Below are positions 43,158 to 51,791 of a DNA stretch of 64,000 bases, one piece after another. The notes beneath the pieces are model-generated. The model searched no databases. It worked only from the letters and a program-made list of their open reading frames with translations, and was not told the origin of the DNA. Position 1 is the stretch's first letter, and each line of letters starts with the position of its first letter. Both the position numbers and the translations under genes were made by a program. This DNA comes from Peribacillus folii (GTDB lineage: Bacteria > Bacillota > Bacilli > Bacillales > DSM-1321): positions 62,001 to 126,000 of the forward strand of contig NZ_JASJOM010000001.1 of assembly GCF_030271255.1 (NCBI RefSeq), read 5' to 3'.

Positions 43158-43466
43158 ATGATTGGTTATCGAGTCAAGTCGCTTAGGGAAGAAAGGAAAA
43201 TGTCAATTAGTGAACTCTCCACGAAATCGGGCGTTGCCAAATCCTATATAAGCTCACTGGAAAGAAACCTTCAAACAAACCCTACTATTTTAATTTTGGA
43301 AAAAATTGCCGGAATTTTAGGTATTAAGGTTGATGCATTGTTATATGAACAAGGAAACACAAGTATGGATGAAGAGTGGCTGCAAATCATGGAGGATGTT
43401 ATGGGTTCAGGGATATCGAAAGAGGAAATGCGCGAATTCATTCAGGTTCGAAAATGCTCGGTTTAA
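43158..43466 (+). CDS. sinR: SinR-like biofilm repressor
   Basis: XRE-family DNA-binding repressor of biofilm matrix genes. The helix-turn-helix spans about 6-60 with the SinR-specific run SGVAKSYISSLERNLQTNPT, nearly the same as AGVAKSYLSSIERNLQTNPS of B. subtilis. The C-terminal part (EEWLQIMEDVMGSGISKEEM...) is the SinI-like dimerisation domain through which SinI would bind. Length (102 aa) is close to the usual 111. ATG at 43158 is the SinR-like start. It lies next to, but points away from, the capsule cluster; its partner sinI is 29 kb away. Confidence 0.9.
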   Translation: MIGYRVKSLREERKMSISELSTKSGVAKSYISSLERNLQTNPTILILEKIAGILGIKVDALLYEQGNTSMDEEWLQIMEDVMGSGISKEEMREFIQVRKCSV

Positions 43467-43510
43467 GTATTGATGGTATCGCTTTCTTTTTTAGTGCAAA
43501 GCCTGACGTA

Positions 43511-43547
43511 AAAGGGGGGAAAAGCGGTGTTAGCCGCTTTCCCCCTT
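43511..43547. terminator. Bidirectional terminator between sinR and the SGNH gene
   Basis: A long, nearly perfect stem with A/T-rich outer and GC-rich inner pairs (AAAGGGGG...CCCCCTTT) lies between the two convergent genes. Confidence 0.85.
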
Positions 43548-43551
43548 TCCT

Positions 43552-44400
43552 CTACATATCCTGTTTTTGCTGAAAATAGTCCTGCAACACCTCAAACCAA
43601 ATCTGATGACCCCGATCATTCGGATGGATGTTATCATTGGTTAATATATCAGCCAATCTCATATTCTCTTCCTTCAGCTTCTTTTCCATACCTGCCTGGC
43701 TATTGACATACTTCCATTGCTTCTTTTTGATATCGGCCTCAGAAGCCTTTATATAATCCTCATAACTCAAACCTAAGCTATTTTTCATATCATTATTTGC
43801 GACGGGATTCGGGGAAAGCATGATTATCTTTGCATTTGGCCGTTCTTTTTGCCATTTTACCATGATGTTTTCCAAATCGTTTTCCGTCTGCTGCAGGCTA
43901 ATTGATTGATAATGATTGTTGATCAGCGAGTTTTCAAAAATGATCAGATCCGGATCATCTTTTATGGCAGCTTCGATTGTATTCCCTTCGAGCAAATCCT
44001 CTGTCGAGTACCCTTCATGACTATGATTGATAAAACGTATCGTTTTAGCCTCATCAAGGTCAGCACGCAGACTCTTCTCCAGACTTGCTGTCCAGGTTTT
44101 GGCAGAAGAGCTTGCCCCAGTTCCAGAAGTACCGTTACTGCCCACTAGGGAGATAATCACCTGATCCTGCGTAAGCGACTGATAGCGCAAATAATCGATT
44201 AAGGTCTGCTGTTGATTATTCTCTGGTTTTAAACTCTCTATCAACGCTTCCCTTTCTTCCTTTTCCTTTTGTTTAAGTTTTGCCTCAGCTTCTCTAGCCT
44301 CCACCCCTGCTGCCTGGCTTTTGTTTTTCCAATGGATTTGGCCAAAAGCCAGCACAGTTAAGCAAATAATTGCGATAATCAGTAAACCATACTTCCTCAT
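43552..44400 (-). CDS. SGNH/GDSL-family secreted hydrolase
   Basis: Extracytoplasmic esterase-like protein (282 aa). An N-terminal hydrophobic anchor or signal (about 6-22) and a Lys/Glu-rich helical linker (about 35-62) precede the SGNH fold. Block I is degenerate (SLVGSNGTSGTG). Block II/III residues lie around NHSHEGYS and FENSLINN, and block V is NDNIHPNDRGH with the catalytic Asp-His. Members deacetylate or deacylate cell-surface polysaccharides. The ATG at 44400 has GGAGG 5 bases upstream. It is convergent with sinR. Confidence 0.8.
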   Translation of the reverse strand: MRKYGLLIIAIICLTVLAFGQIHWKNKSQAAGVEAREAEAKLKQKEKEEREALIESLKPENNQQQTLIDYLRYQSLTQDQVIISLVGSNGTSGTGASSSAKTWTASLEKSLRADLDEAKTIRFINHSHEGYSTEDLLEGNTIEAAIKDDPDLIIFENSLINNHYQSISLQQTENDLENIMVKWQKERPNAKIIMLSPNPVANNDMKNSLGLSYEDYIKASEADIKKKQWKYVNSQAGMEKKLKEENMRLADILTNDNIHPNDRGHQIWFEVLQDYFQQKQDM

Positions 44401-44673
44401 CTTTACCTCCATTTATGAACTAAGAATTGATAGAGCATACGATTCCATCCTTTTCTCTTTATTCTCTCATTCATTATAACTAACACATTTTACGTTATAA
44501 AGAATGTTTTGCCCATTAATTCTGACATCAATCGACAAATATCAAGGATGAAGTTCAATCTTTAACTTCACGTAAACTATGTAATGCCAATATGAAGTTT
44601 CCGTAATGTTATCGTTTTTCCGGCTTCCTTCGCGCTTTTTCGTTGTATGATAGAAAAAAAAGGAGTTTTGGAC

Positions 44674-44865
44674 ATGATTATTCTGCAGTATTTTGAAAAG
44701 ATGTTTTCATTCATGCATAAGGATATTCCGGAAACTCATGTGAAATGCCATGTTTGTGCAGGTACGGGTGCTTACGATATTTATACGGATTGCCTTACCT
44801 GCAATGCAAAGGGGCTGATCAGTAAAGTCGAGTATAAGAGGAGGCTTGAAGAGGGTGAAATTTAA
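44674..44865 (+). CDS. Small zinc-ribbon protein
   Basis: 63-residue protein with two CxxC pairs (CHVCAGTGAYDIYTDCLTC), the second half of a DnaJ-type zinc finger, followed by KG and a basic tail. No J domain is present. The ATG at 44674 has GGAG 8 bases upstream; an earlier in-frame ATG lies before the ribosome site. A plausible -10 (TATGAT) lies at 44646. Its own terminator follows. Zinc binding is likely; the target is unknown. Confidence 0.65.
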   Translation: MIILQYFEKMFSFMHKDIPETHVKCHVCAGTGAYDIYTDCLTCNAKGLISKVEYKRRLEEGEI

Positions 44866-44898
44866 ACCATTTCGTGTGAAGTCGATATATGTAATCCA

Positions 44899-44930
44899 AG
44901 AAGCAGTATTGACTATTGCTTCTTTTTTTT
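44899..44930 (+). terminator. Terminator of the zinc-ribbon gene
   Basis: A 10-bp stem with one mismatch (44899-44908 with 44914-44923) is followed by T8 on the plus strand. Confidence 0.82.
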
Positions 44931-44993
44931 GTTCCCAAAAGGACCGTTTGGCCGCCGGCTTGAACGGGTATTTTATTATTAGGAGTGATGCAT

Positions 44994-45467
44994 ATGACAG
45001 CAATTACGCACATCGGTTTGGCTGTGCCTGATTTGGATGCTGCGATTTCGTGGTATGAGCAGGTGCTGGGATTCAAGTTATTGGCGGGCCCGTATTCGTT
45101 TGATGCAAGTGATGAGGACAAGCCGAATATGACGAATGACCTTCTTGGAAATCATGTCCAAAAAATGCGCAATGCTCATTTGATGGCCGATAATCAGGTG
45201 GGAATCGAGCTTTTTGAATTCCAGGAGCCGAGGATGCCGAAGAGTAAAAGTGATGAATATCAGGGCTTTTTTCATATTTGCTTAATTTCGGATGATATTG
45301 AAGAGCTTGCCGATAAGATTGCGAATTCTGGCGGGAAGAGACGAAGCGATATATGGAATACGTGGAAGAACAAGCCCTATTATTTAATTTATTGTGAAGA
45401 TCCTTTTGGCCATATCATTGAACTCTATAGCCGCAGCACGGAATTGATGTATGGCAATAAGGATTGA
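44994..45467 (+). CDS. VOC-superfamily (glyoxalase/bleomycin-type) protein
   Basis: Metal-dependent VOC-fold protein (157 aa). The two beta-alpha-beta-beta-beta modules are visible, starting THIGLAVPDLDAAISWYEQV and FFHICLISDDIEELADKI. Candidate metal ligands are His in THIGL, Glu in GIELFE, His in FFHIC and Glu in GHIIELY. This pattern is shared by lactoylglutathione lyase-like and methylmalonyl-CoA epimerase-like enzymes; the reaction cannot be chosen. The ATG at 44994 has GGAG 8 bases upstream. Confidence 0.82.
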   Translation: MTAITHIGLAVPDLDAAISWYEQVLGFKLLAGPYSFDASDEDKPNMTNDLLGNHVQKMRNAHLMADNQVGIELFEFQEPRMPKSKSDEYQGFFHICLISDDIEELADKIANSGGKRRSDIWNTWKNKPYYLIYCEDPFGHIIELYSRSTELMYGNKD

Positions 45468-45473
45468 TGCAAA

Positions 45474-45515
45474 AAAACAGCCCCCAAATGAGGATTGGGC
45501 GGCTGTTTTTGTATT
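45474..45515. terminator. Bidirectional terminator between VOC gene and subtilase
   Basis: An imperfect GC-rich stem (AACAGCC...GGCTGTT) with A run before and T run after serves both convergent genes. Confidence 0.75.
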
Positions 45516-45519
45516 TCCC

Positions 45520-47403
45520 TTACTTTTTGACCGTGACTTTTCGGGCTTCACTTACATTTTTCGCTTTGTCTTTAGCGGTCACATAGAGGTTCTTCCCTGC
45601 CTTTTGCTTCGGGATCCTCACGGAGAAGGTCCCTTTATTCGTTGCTGTGGCAGAGCCGATTTGTTTCCCTGATGCTCTGATTGACATCGTGGCGTTGGCT
45701 TCCGCTTTGCCTGTTACGATCGTCGTTTTTGTCGTGACCTTGTCGACGGTCGGTTTACCAGGTGCGGTTTTGTCCGCGACAGTGACCGTTTTGATCGGGC
45801 TGATATTGCCGGCTTTATCGGTTGCTGTAACCGAGAGGATCGTTCCGGCTTTTTGTTTTTTTGACATTGTTACGGTGTAGTTCCCTGCGCTATTGGCATT
45901 CGCTTTACCAAGAGCGGTGCTGCGGTTTTTGACCGTGACGGAAGAGCCTGCTTCCGCTTTGCCTGTCACTTTTACCGTATTGTCGCCTACCGTATTGACC
46001 GACGGTTTAGCAGGCGCGGTTTCATCCTGCACTTTAAATGAAACTGGTACACTTTTATTTCCCGAATGATCAATGAGTCTTGTAGAAATCGACGTGTTGG
46101 CTGCTTGTTTGGCGATTGTGGCCGTAAACACCTTCTCGCCATTGATTTTCAAGGTGGCCAGCTGTTTCTTGTCGGTGTAGATCGAGACGGTTCCTGTTTG
46201 GAAATTGGCTGGGATGCTTCCGGTTATCTTGGTATCCTTATCGGAAATCGCTTGGACGGCCGGCTTGGTCAGCGTCTTCATTTCCAGGGCCTTCTTGGCA
46301 TTGACCCTCCCGTTTCCATAGTACATGTCTTTCCCTTTCGCACCCAGATCCTTCGCTGAATCATAGAGGCGGTATTCAACCTCCGTTTTATTGAGCTTAG
46401 GCTCATTGGACCAAATGAGTGCCGCTACTCCCGCCACCATGGGCGAGGCCATCGATGTTCCGCTCATCCAGCCATATTTGCCATGTGGCAAGGTGGAAAG
46501 GATCTCATCTCCAGGGGCTGCAATGTCCACGGTTGAATCGTAATTGGAATAGTAGGGCCGCTTGTCCCTTTCATCCGTGGCGGCAACGGAAATGACGTTG
46601 CTGTAAGCAGCTGGGTATACCCGCTGCACATTTTTCCCCATATCGCCTTCATTGCCGGCAGCCGCAACGATCAAAATCCCTTTTTTCGCTGCTTCCTGCA
46701 CGGCTTTATTCAACGCCTCCGAATACATGTTGACTCCGAGACTCATATTGATGATCTTCGCTTTTTTCTGGATCGCATAATGTATCGCCTCAATGATATC
46801 GGCCGTATCGGCATACTCGCCTTCAAAAACATTGATCGGCATCAGCTTTACATTCGGCGCAACACCCGCTCCGCCCTTGTTATTGTTTGCACTTCCGGCA
46901 ATGATGCCTGCAATATGCGTCCCGTGCTCCCCTTCCGGCAAAATATTCTTCCGCTTGCGGATCGTATCATAGGCGTCGACGATTTTCCCGGATAAATCCT
47001 CATGCTTGCGATCGATCCCATCGTCGATGATCGCCACGATCATCTCCTTCGCTCCCGTCGTTTTTATCCAGGCCGCTTCTGTTCCAAGATTCTTATGGTG
47101 CCACTGATCTATGTATGCTGGATCATTCGGTGTGTCCATCTTCTTGAATAAATAGTTCGGCTCGGCATAGTCGACATTCTTCCGTTTCTCAAGCTTTTCG
47201 ATCAGCTTATCCGTCGTTTGCCCTTTTGGAACCGCGACCCTCTCGATCAACTCGTGGATCGGCTCATCATCCGTCTCTTTATACTTGACGATGACACCAT
47301 CCGATTTCGGAGCCTCCTCCGCAGCTGCAATCACAGGCTGATCATGTGGCAGGAACATGAACAGCAATACAACCGGCAATATCGCCTGAATAAACTTGTA
47401 CAT
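45520..47403 (-). CDS. Secreted subtilisin-family (S8) protease with Ig-like repeats
   Basis: Exported serine endopeptidase of 627 residues. A signal peptide (1-28) and a short propeptide (to about 90) precede the catalytic domain. The triad is visible: Asp127 (AIIDDGID), His160 (EHGTHIAG) and Ser317 (GTSMASPM), with Asn251 in the oxyanion hole (AAGNEG). From about 385 onward come three Ig-like beta domains, two of them starting TAPxKP and containing VTGKAEA, likely for wall or polymer attachment. The ATG at 47403 has GGAG 7 bases upstream. Family members degrade extracellular proteins; no lipobox or sortase signal is seen. Confidence 0.93.
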   Translation of the reverse strand: MYKFIQAILPVVLLFMFLPHDQPVIAAAEEAPKSDGVIVKYKETDDEPIHELIERVAVPKGQTTDKLIEKLEKRKNVDYAEPNYLFKKMDTPNDPAYIDQWHHKNLGTEAAWIKTTGAKEMIVAIIDDGIDRKHEDLSGKIVDAYDTIRKRKNILPEGEHGTHIAGIIAGSANNNKGGAGVAPNVKLMPINVFEGEYADTADIIEAIHYAIQKKAKIINMSLGVNMYSEALNKAVQEAAKKGILIVAAAGNEGDMGKNVQRVYPAAYSNVISVAATDERDKRPYYSNYDSTVDIAAPGDEILSTLPHGKYGWMSGTSMASPMVAGVAALIWSNEPKLNKTEVEYRLYDSAKDLGAKGKDMYYGNGRVNAKKALEMKTLTKPAVQAISDKDTKITGSIPANFQTGTVSIYTDKKQLATLKINGEKVFTATIAKQAANTSISTRLIDHSGNKSVPVSFKVQDETAPAKPSVNTVGDNTVKVTGKAEAGSSVTVKNRSTALGKANANSAGNYTVTMSKKQKAGTILSVTATDKAGNISPIKTVTVADKTAPGKPTVDKVTTKTTIVTGKAEANATMSIRASGKQIGSATATNKGTFSVRIPKQKAGKNLYVTAKDKAKNVSEARKVTVKK

Positions 47404-47907
47404 GAAATCACTCCAAAAAAATATAATTAAGAATAAATATCGATGATGTTGACCCAAGATCTCACTCTACCATTATCCCTAACTAGATTGTATAACGAGT
47501 GATATCGTTTTACTAACCTTTTTATTTATTAAATACTTTTTTTGGAATAATACGAACTTCATCGTGTCAGAACTAACAAACCGAGGATGTGCCTGGTAGC
47601 TTAAAGTGGTTAAAGCTGACTGCTTAAACTTGGTGGAATGGAAAGCAAGAATCACAGTACAAATTCCCGAGATTACGGGCCATTCGAGCTCTTTTATATA
47701 TACAGCGTGGGATGAAGCGGTTCTTGTTACAGTTTCATGCTTTTACTCCCGGGTTTGGACGTTGCTGTGAATATGAGGTGAGCTTCCATAAAAATGGTCC
47801 TTTTCACAGGGAGTGGGGGCCATTTTGCGTCCATTTTTTGCGTTACTTTCAAATTCGACGATGAGTCTACTAATAATTCCTGCTTTCATTCTCCATTTCG
47901 GAGCGTT

Positions 47908-48012
47908 ACTCGCGAATTTAACCACTTTACTCGCCAATTTATCAATTTTACTCGCGAGTTTCCTGCTTTTACTCGCGAATTTATCGACTTTACTCGCGAG
48001 TTTACGCTTTCC
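47908..48012. repeat. 21-bp repeat array 1
   Basis: Five units at exact 21-bp steps (47908, 47929, 47950, 47971, 47992) start with ACTCGCGAATT, ACTCGCCAATT or ACTCGCGAGTT, followed by about ten variable T-rich bases. The ACTCGCGAGT version is a perfect palindrome. It lies in the 850-bp gap between the subtilase and livF. Reading frames through it are repetitive and not convincing genes. Confidence 0.9.
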
Positions 48013-48245
48013 ATCGGAAAGGGAGTGCCTGCAGTGCAATGAAGCGTTCGTTGTACCCACCTAAAACTATATGTATTCTGGATCCTATCTTTGGATCACG
48101 CAAAGGGCAATGGAACGGAAGGCGCGACACTCCTGCGGGAAATGCGTGTCTACGTGAGACCCGAAGGCTATAAGCCGAGGTGGCTCACGGACCGCCTCTG
48201 GAAAGATAAGTGCCTGCAGTGGAATGAAACGCTCACAGTACAAAA
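48013..48245. repeat. GC-rich interspersed repeat next to array 1
   Basis: A copy with the core CGACACTCCTGCGGGAA (about 48124-48140) runs to about 48240; a piece of its right end (GGAAAG..GAGTGCCTGCAGTGCAATGAA) is repeated at 48016-48043 next to array 1. The element matches the copy at 55228-55365 and the fragment at 6777. Similar elements are known to me from Bacillaceae intergenic regions; function unclear. Confidence 0.65.
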
Positions 48246-48249
48246 AATC

Positions 48250-48296
48250 AAAAAAACTGTAGGTAAACTCCATAACCTTTCGAGTTTACCTACAGT
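48250..48296 (-). terminator. Terminator of the liv operon
   Basis: A perfect 15-bp stem (48256-48270 with 48282-48296) is followed by T6 on the minus strand, just after livF. Confidence 0.9.
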
Positions 48297-48316
48297 ATGT
48301 GAACGCCCTTCGCGGT

Positions 48317-49024
48317 TTAATGTCCGCCTAAGTAAGCCTTCTTGATTTCTTCGCTTGCGGTCAGTTCCTCTGATTTTCCGGATAGAACAATCCGCCCCGT
48401 TTCGACGACATAGGCTCTGTCGGCAATGGATAGGGCCAAATTGGCATTTTGCTCGACAAGCAGGATCGTCGTTCCCGTTTTATTGATTTCTTCTATTATA
48501 TGAAAGATCTGTTTCACCAATAATGGGGCGAGGCCCATCGATGGCTCGTCCAATAGGAGCAGCCGCGGCTTGGCCATCAGCGCCCTGCCCATTGCGAGCA
48601 TTTGCTGTTCACCGCCGGAAAGCGTTCCGGATTGCTGCTTCAGGCGCTCAAGCAAGCGCGGGAATAATTCATACACCTTCTCCATATCCTGCTTGATGCC
48701 TGCCTTATCCTTGCGTAAATACGCGCCAAGCTCAAGGTTTTCTTCAACCGACATGTTAGCGAAGACACGGCGGCCTTCAGGAACGTGGGATATGCCCATC
48801 TTCACGATCGATTGTGCCGCCTTTCCGCCAATCGACTGCCCTTCATAAAGGATCTTGCCTTGCTTTGGTTTTAGTAATCCGGAAACGGTTTTCAGCATCG
48901 TACTCTTGCCGGCACCATTCGCACCGATCAAGGTCACGATTTCGCCTTCGTTGATGGAAAGCGAAACTCCCTTCAAGGCTTGAATGTTTCCGTAATAGAC
49001 GTTAATGTCCTCGATATTCAGCAT
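48317..49024 (-). CDS. livF: Branched-chain amino acid ABC transporter ATPase LivF
   Basis: One of two cytoplasmic ATPases of the HAAT-type amino acid importer. Walker A GANGAGKST, signature LSGGEQQMLAMGRAL and Walker B LLLLDEPSMGLAP are intact; the C-terminus is short (AYLGGH), as usual for LivF (235 aa). Its ATG overlaps the livG stop by one base. It is the last gene of the operon. A short relic of another LivF lies at 53503. Confidence 0.93.
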   Translation of the reverse strand: MLNIEDINVYYGNIQALKGVSLSINEGEIVTLIGANGAGKSTMLKTVSGLLKPKQGKILYEGQSIGGKAAQSIVKMGISHVPEGRRVFANMSVEENLELGAYLRKDKAGIKQDMEKVYELFPRLLERLKQQSGTLSGGEQQMLAMGRALMAKPRLLLLDEPSMGLAPLLVKQIFHIIEEINKTGTTILLVEQNANLALSIADRAYVVETGRIVLSGKSEELTASEEIKKAYLGGH

Positions 49025-49803
49025 TATGAAACCTCCTCGCCCAGATAGGCCTCGATGACTTTTGGATTGTTCCGGATTTCCTCAGGCCGCCCTTGAGCGA
49101 TCAGCTGTCCGTGATCCAGTACGTATATGCGCTCGCAAACTCCCATGACAAGCGGCATATCATGCTCGATCAATAAGACGGTCAAATCGAATTTCTCACG
49201 GATGAGGGCGATCAGGTTCATCAGCTCATGCGTTTCTTGAGGGTTCATGCCCGCTGCCGGTTCATCGAGCAAAAGCAGCTTCGGATTGGCGGCAAGCGCC
49301 CGTGCGATTTCCAGTCGTCTTTGTTTGCCATATGGCAGGTTCTTCGCCTTCTCGTCCTTATATTGATCGAGGTTGAAGATCTTCAGGAACTCGATTGCCT
49401 TCTCATCCATCTCCTTTTCCCCTTTAAAATGGCTGGGCATACGGAGGATCGAGCTTAAAATGCTATGTTTCGAAAGCGAATGGTACGCAACCTTTACATT
49501 GTCGATGACGGAAAGCTCGCTGAACAAGCGAATGTTCTGGAAGGTCCTGCTGATGCCCTTTTGCGTGATTTTATAGGGCGGCCGTTTTCTCAAGTCCTCC
49601 CCTTCCAAGGAAATCGTGCCTTCCGTCGGGACGTAAACTCCTGTCAGCAAGTTGAAGAAAGTGGTTTTCCCAGCACCATTCGGCCCGATCAAGCCAACCA
49701 ATTCACCTGGGTAAAGCTCGACGTTCACACTGGAAACGGCCTTAAGCCCCCCGAATTGGATGCCGACCGAATCGACCTTAAGCAGCGGTGTTTTTGTTTC
49801 CAT
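49024..49803 (-). CDS. livG: Branched-chain amino acid ABC transporter ATPase LivG
   Basis: Second ATPase of the importer (259 aa). Walker A GPNGAGKTT, the LivG-specific signature LPYGKQRRLEIARAL, Walker B LLLLDEPAAGMNP and the IEHDM H-loop are present. The longer helical insert (SKHSILSSILRMPS) and the C-terminal EAYLGEE helix are LivG features. It overlaps livM by 26 bases. Confidence 0.93.
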   Translation of the reverse strand: METKTPLLKVDSVGIQFGGLKAVSSVNVELYPGELVGLIGPNGAGKTTFFNLLTGVYVPTEGTISLEGEDLRKRPPYKITQKGISRTFQNIRLFSELSVIDNVKVAYHSLSKHSILSSILRMPSHFKGEKEMDEKAIEFLKIFNLDQYKDEKAKNLPYGKQRRLEIARALAANPKLLLLDEPAAGMNPQETHELMNLIALIREKFDLTVLLIEHDMPLVMGVCERIYVLDHGQLIAQGRPEEIRNNPKVIEAYLGEEVS

Positions 49804-50740
49804 GGCTGCTGCCTCCTTTACGTTTGAACATAGACGTTATTTCTTTTGTCCCCATTAACCCTTGCGGACGATAAAGCATCATGACGATAAGAACCAGACT
49901 GTAAATGATCATTCGCGTTTCCGGATAATCTTGGAGGAATGTCGTGACCACTGTGAGTAATACGGCTGCCAATACAGCTCCTGACAAGCTTCCAAGACCG
50001 CCAAGCACGACCAGGATCAAGATATCGAATGACTTCAGGAATCCGAAGTTCGATGGCTGGATGATATAGAAGTTATGAGCATAAAGCGCTCCGGCGATGC
50101 CGGCGAAAAAGGCTCCGATCGCAAACGCGACGACTTTGTAATAGGTGGTATTGATCCCCATCGAATCGGCTGCCGTCTCGTCCTCACGGATCGATATGCA
50201 AGCCCTTCCATGTGTCGAGCTTGTGAAGTTCCTGATGACGATGATCGTCACGAGGACGGAAGCGAACACCCACGGCCAAGTGGTCAAATGGGAAACCTGC
50301 ATGCCGCTCGCCCCGCCAACATAATCGATGTTCAAAAGCACGATCCGGACGATTTCACCAAAACCGAGGGTGGCAATCGCCAGATAGTCACCTTTTAGAC
50401 GCAAGCTTGGAATGCCGATGATCAGGCCGGCAATCGCCGCCGCCAAACCTCCGACTATCAACGCTACCGTGAATGGCATGTTCAGCTTCATCGTCATGAC
50501 GGCTGAAGCGTATGCCCCGACTGCAAGGAATCCTGCATGCCCGATGGAGAATTGCCCCGTTATCCCGATGATCAAGTGCAAGGAAGCTGCCAGGATGATA
50601 TTGATCCCGATGAACATGAGCGTATTTTGATAAAAAGGATTGAGCGATCCGCCGCCGATCAACACCTGTACGATGGCGAAAAAGATCAAGGATAATGAAA
50701 TCGAGAGCCAAAAACCTTTTGCTCGCTTAATTGTAGTCAT
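49778..50740 (-). CDS. livM: Branched-chain amino acid permease LivM
   Basis: Membrane subunit with about eight hydrophobic segments in 320 residues. 'LHLIIGITGQFSIGHAGFLAVGAY' and the coupling-loop run GRACISIREDETAADSMGIN are hallmarks of LivM. GGAG stands 8 bases before the ATG. It lies 13 bases after livH. Confidence 0.93.
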   Translation of the reverse strand: MTTIKRAKGFWLSISLSLIFFAIVQVLIGGGSLNPFYQNTLMFIGINIILAASLHLIIGITGQFSIGHAGFLAVGAYASAVMTMKLNMPFTVALIVGGLAAAIAGLIIGIPSLRLKGDYLAIATLGFGEIVRIVLLNIDYVGGASGMQVSHLTTWPWVFASVLVTIIVIRNFTSSTHGRACISIREDETAADSMGINTTYYKVVAFAIGAFFAGIAGALYAHNFYIIQPSNFGFLKSFDILILVVLGGLGSLSGAVLAAVLLTVVTTFLQDYPETRMIIYSLVLIVMMLYRPQGLMGTKEITSMFKRKGGSSHGNKNTAA

Positions 50741-50753
50741 TGCTTTGTCTCCC

Positions 50754-51632
50754 CTATACTTTTTCTTTTTTGTTTTTACCGAATAATCCTTGTGGCATGA
50801 ATATCAGGATAAGGATCAGGACGACGAATGCTACCGCATCACGCCATAATGAGTAACCGGCGGCACTGACCAAAGCCTCGATGACACCAAGCAATAATCC
50901 TCCGACCATCGCACCCGGAATGATTCCGATCCCGCCCAGCACGGCAGCGACAAAAGCTTTAAGCCCCGGAAGCACCCCCATAAGCGGCTCGATTTTAATA
51001 TAATAAATCCCGAAAATGACACCTGCTGCCCCAGCTAAAGCGGAACCGATTGCAAAGGTGGCAGAAATCGTGTTATTAACATTTATCCCCATCAGCTTGG
51101 CTGCATCCGCATCGAAGGAAACGGCACGCATCGCCTTGCCGATTTTCGTTTTATGGACGATGATTTGAAGAATGATCATTAAAACGACAGCGACCCCGAA
51201 GATCAAGATCGATTGGCTATTGACCGATACCCCGAAAATATCGAACTTGTCGGTCGGCAATACATCATTCGGATAGGCCTCAGGCTGTGCGCCGCGGACA
51301 TAGATGAAGCCATATTCGATCAACAAGGAAACCCCGATTGCCGTGATAAGTGCGGCAATGCGCGTTGCGTTACGCAATGGCTTGTAGGCAATTCGCTCGA
51401 TCAGTACTCCAAACAGTGCACAGACCGACATCGCGATCAACAGAGCGGGCACGAATGACAGATCCAGAACCGTTATCGAATAAAACCCTACGAATGAACC
51501 GACCATGAAAACATCACCATGTGCAAAGTTAATCAATTTAACAATCCCGTAAACCATCGTATATCCGAGAGCGATAAGGGCATAAATGCTTCCTAATGAA
51601 ACCCCGTTTATTAGCTGCTGTATCAATTCCAT
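50754..51632 (-). CDS. livH: Branched-chain amino acid permease LivH
   Basis: Partner permease (292 aa, about eight helices). 'NGVSLGSIYALIALGYTMVY' and 'KLINFAHGDVFMVGSFVGFY' at the N-terminus and the coupling loop KAMRAVSFDADAAKLMGIN are typical. GGAG precedes the ATG. A hairpin lies between it and the binding-protein gene, which may lower expression of the membrane genes relative to livK. Confidence 0.93.
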   Translation of the reverse strand: MELIQQLINGVSLGSIYALIALGYTMVYGIVKLINFAHGDVFMVGSFVGFYSITVLDLSFVPALLIAMSVCALFGVLIERIAYKPLRNATRIAALITAIGVSLLIEYGFIYVRGAQPEAYPNDVLPTDKFDIFGVSVNSQSILIFGVAVVLMIILQIIVHKTKIGKAMRAVSFDADAAKLMGINVNNTISATFAIGSALAGAAGVIFGIYYIKIEPLMGVLPGLKAFVAAVLGGIGIIPGAMVGGLLLGVIEALVSAAGYSLWRDAVAFVVLILILIFMPQGLFGKNKKEKV

Positions 51633-51733
51633 GTTCGACTCTCCTTGAAAAATCTAATTTTATAGTGATCGTCCAGACTCTTTCATTCCACTCATGGAAG
51701 TTTCAGCGACCTGGCATTCCAGAAAAATGAGAA

Positions 51734-51770
51734 TTCGCCAGCGCCTTCTTATAGAAGAAGGGCCGGCGAA
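51734..51770 (-). terminator. Attenuator-like hairpin between livK and livH
   Basis: A long imperfect stem (about 51734-51750 with 51755-51770) sits in the 159-bp gap. A T-rich stretch follows on the minus strand. Binding-protein genes are often separated from permease genes this way. Confidence 0.6.
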
Positions 51771-51791
51771 GGGTTGGACTTTTTTTCGGTA

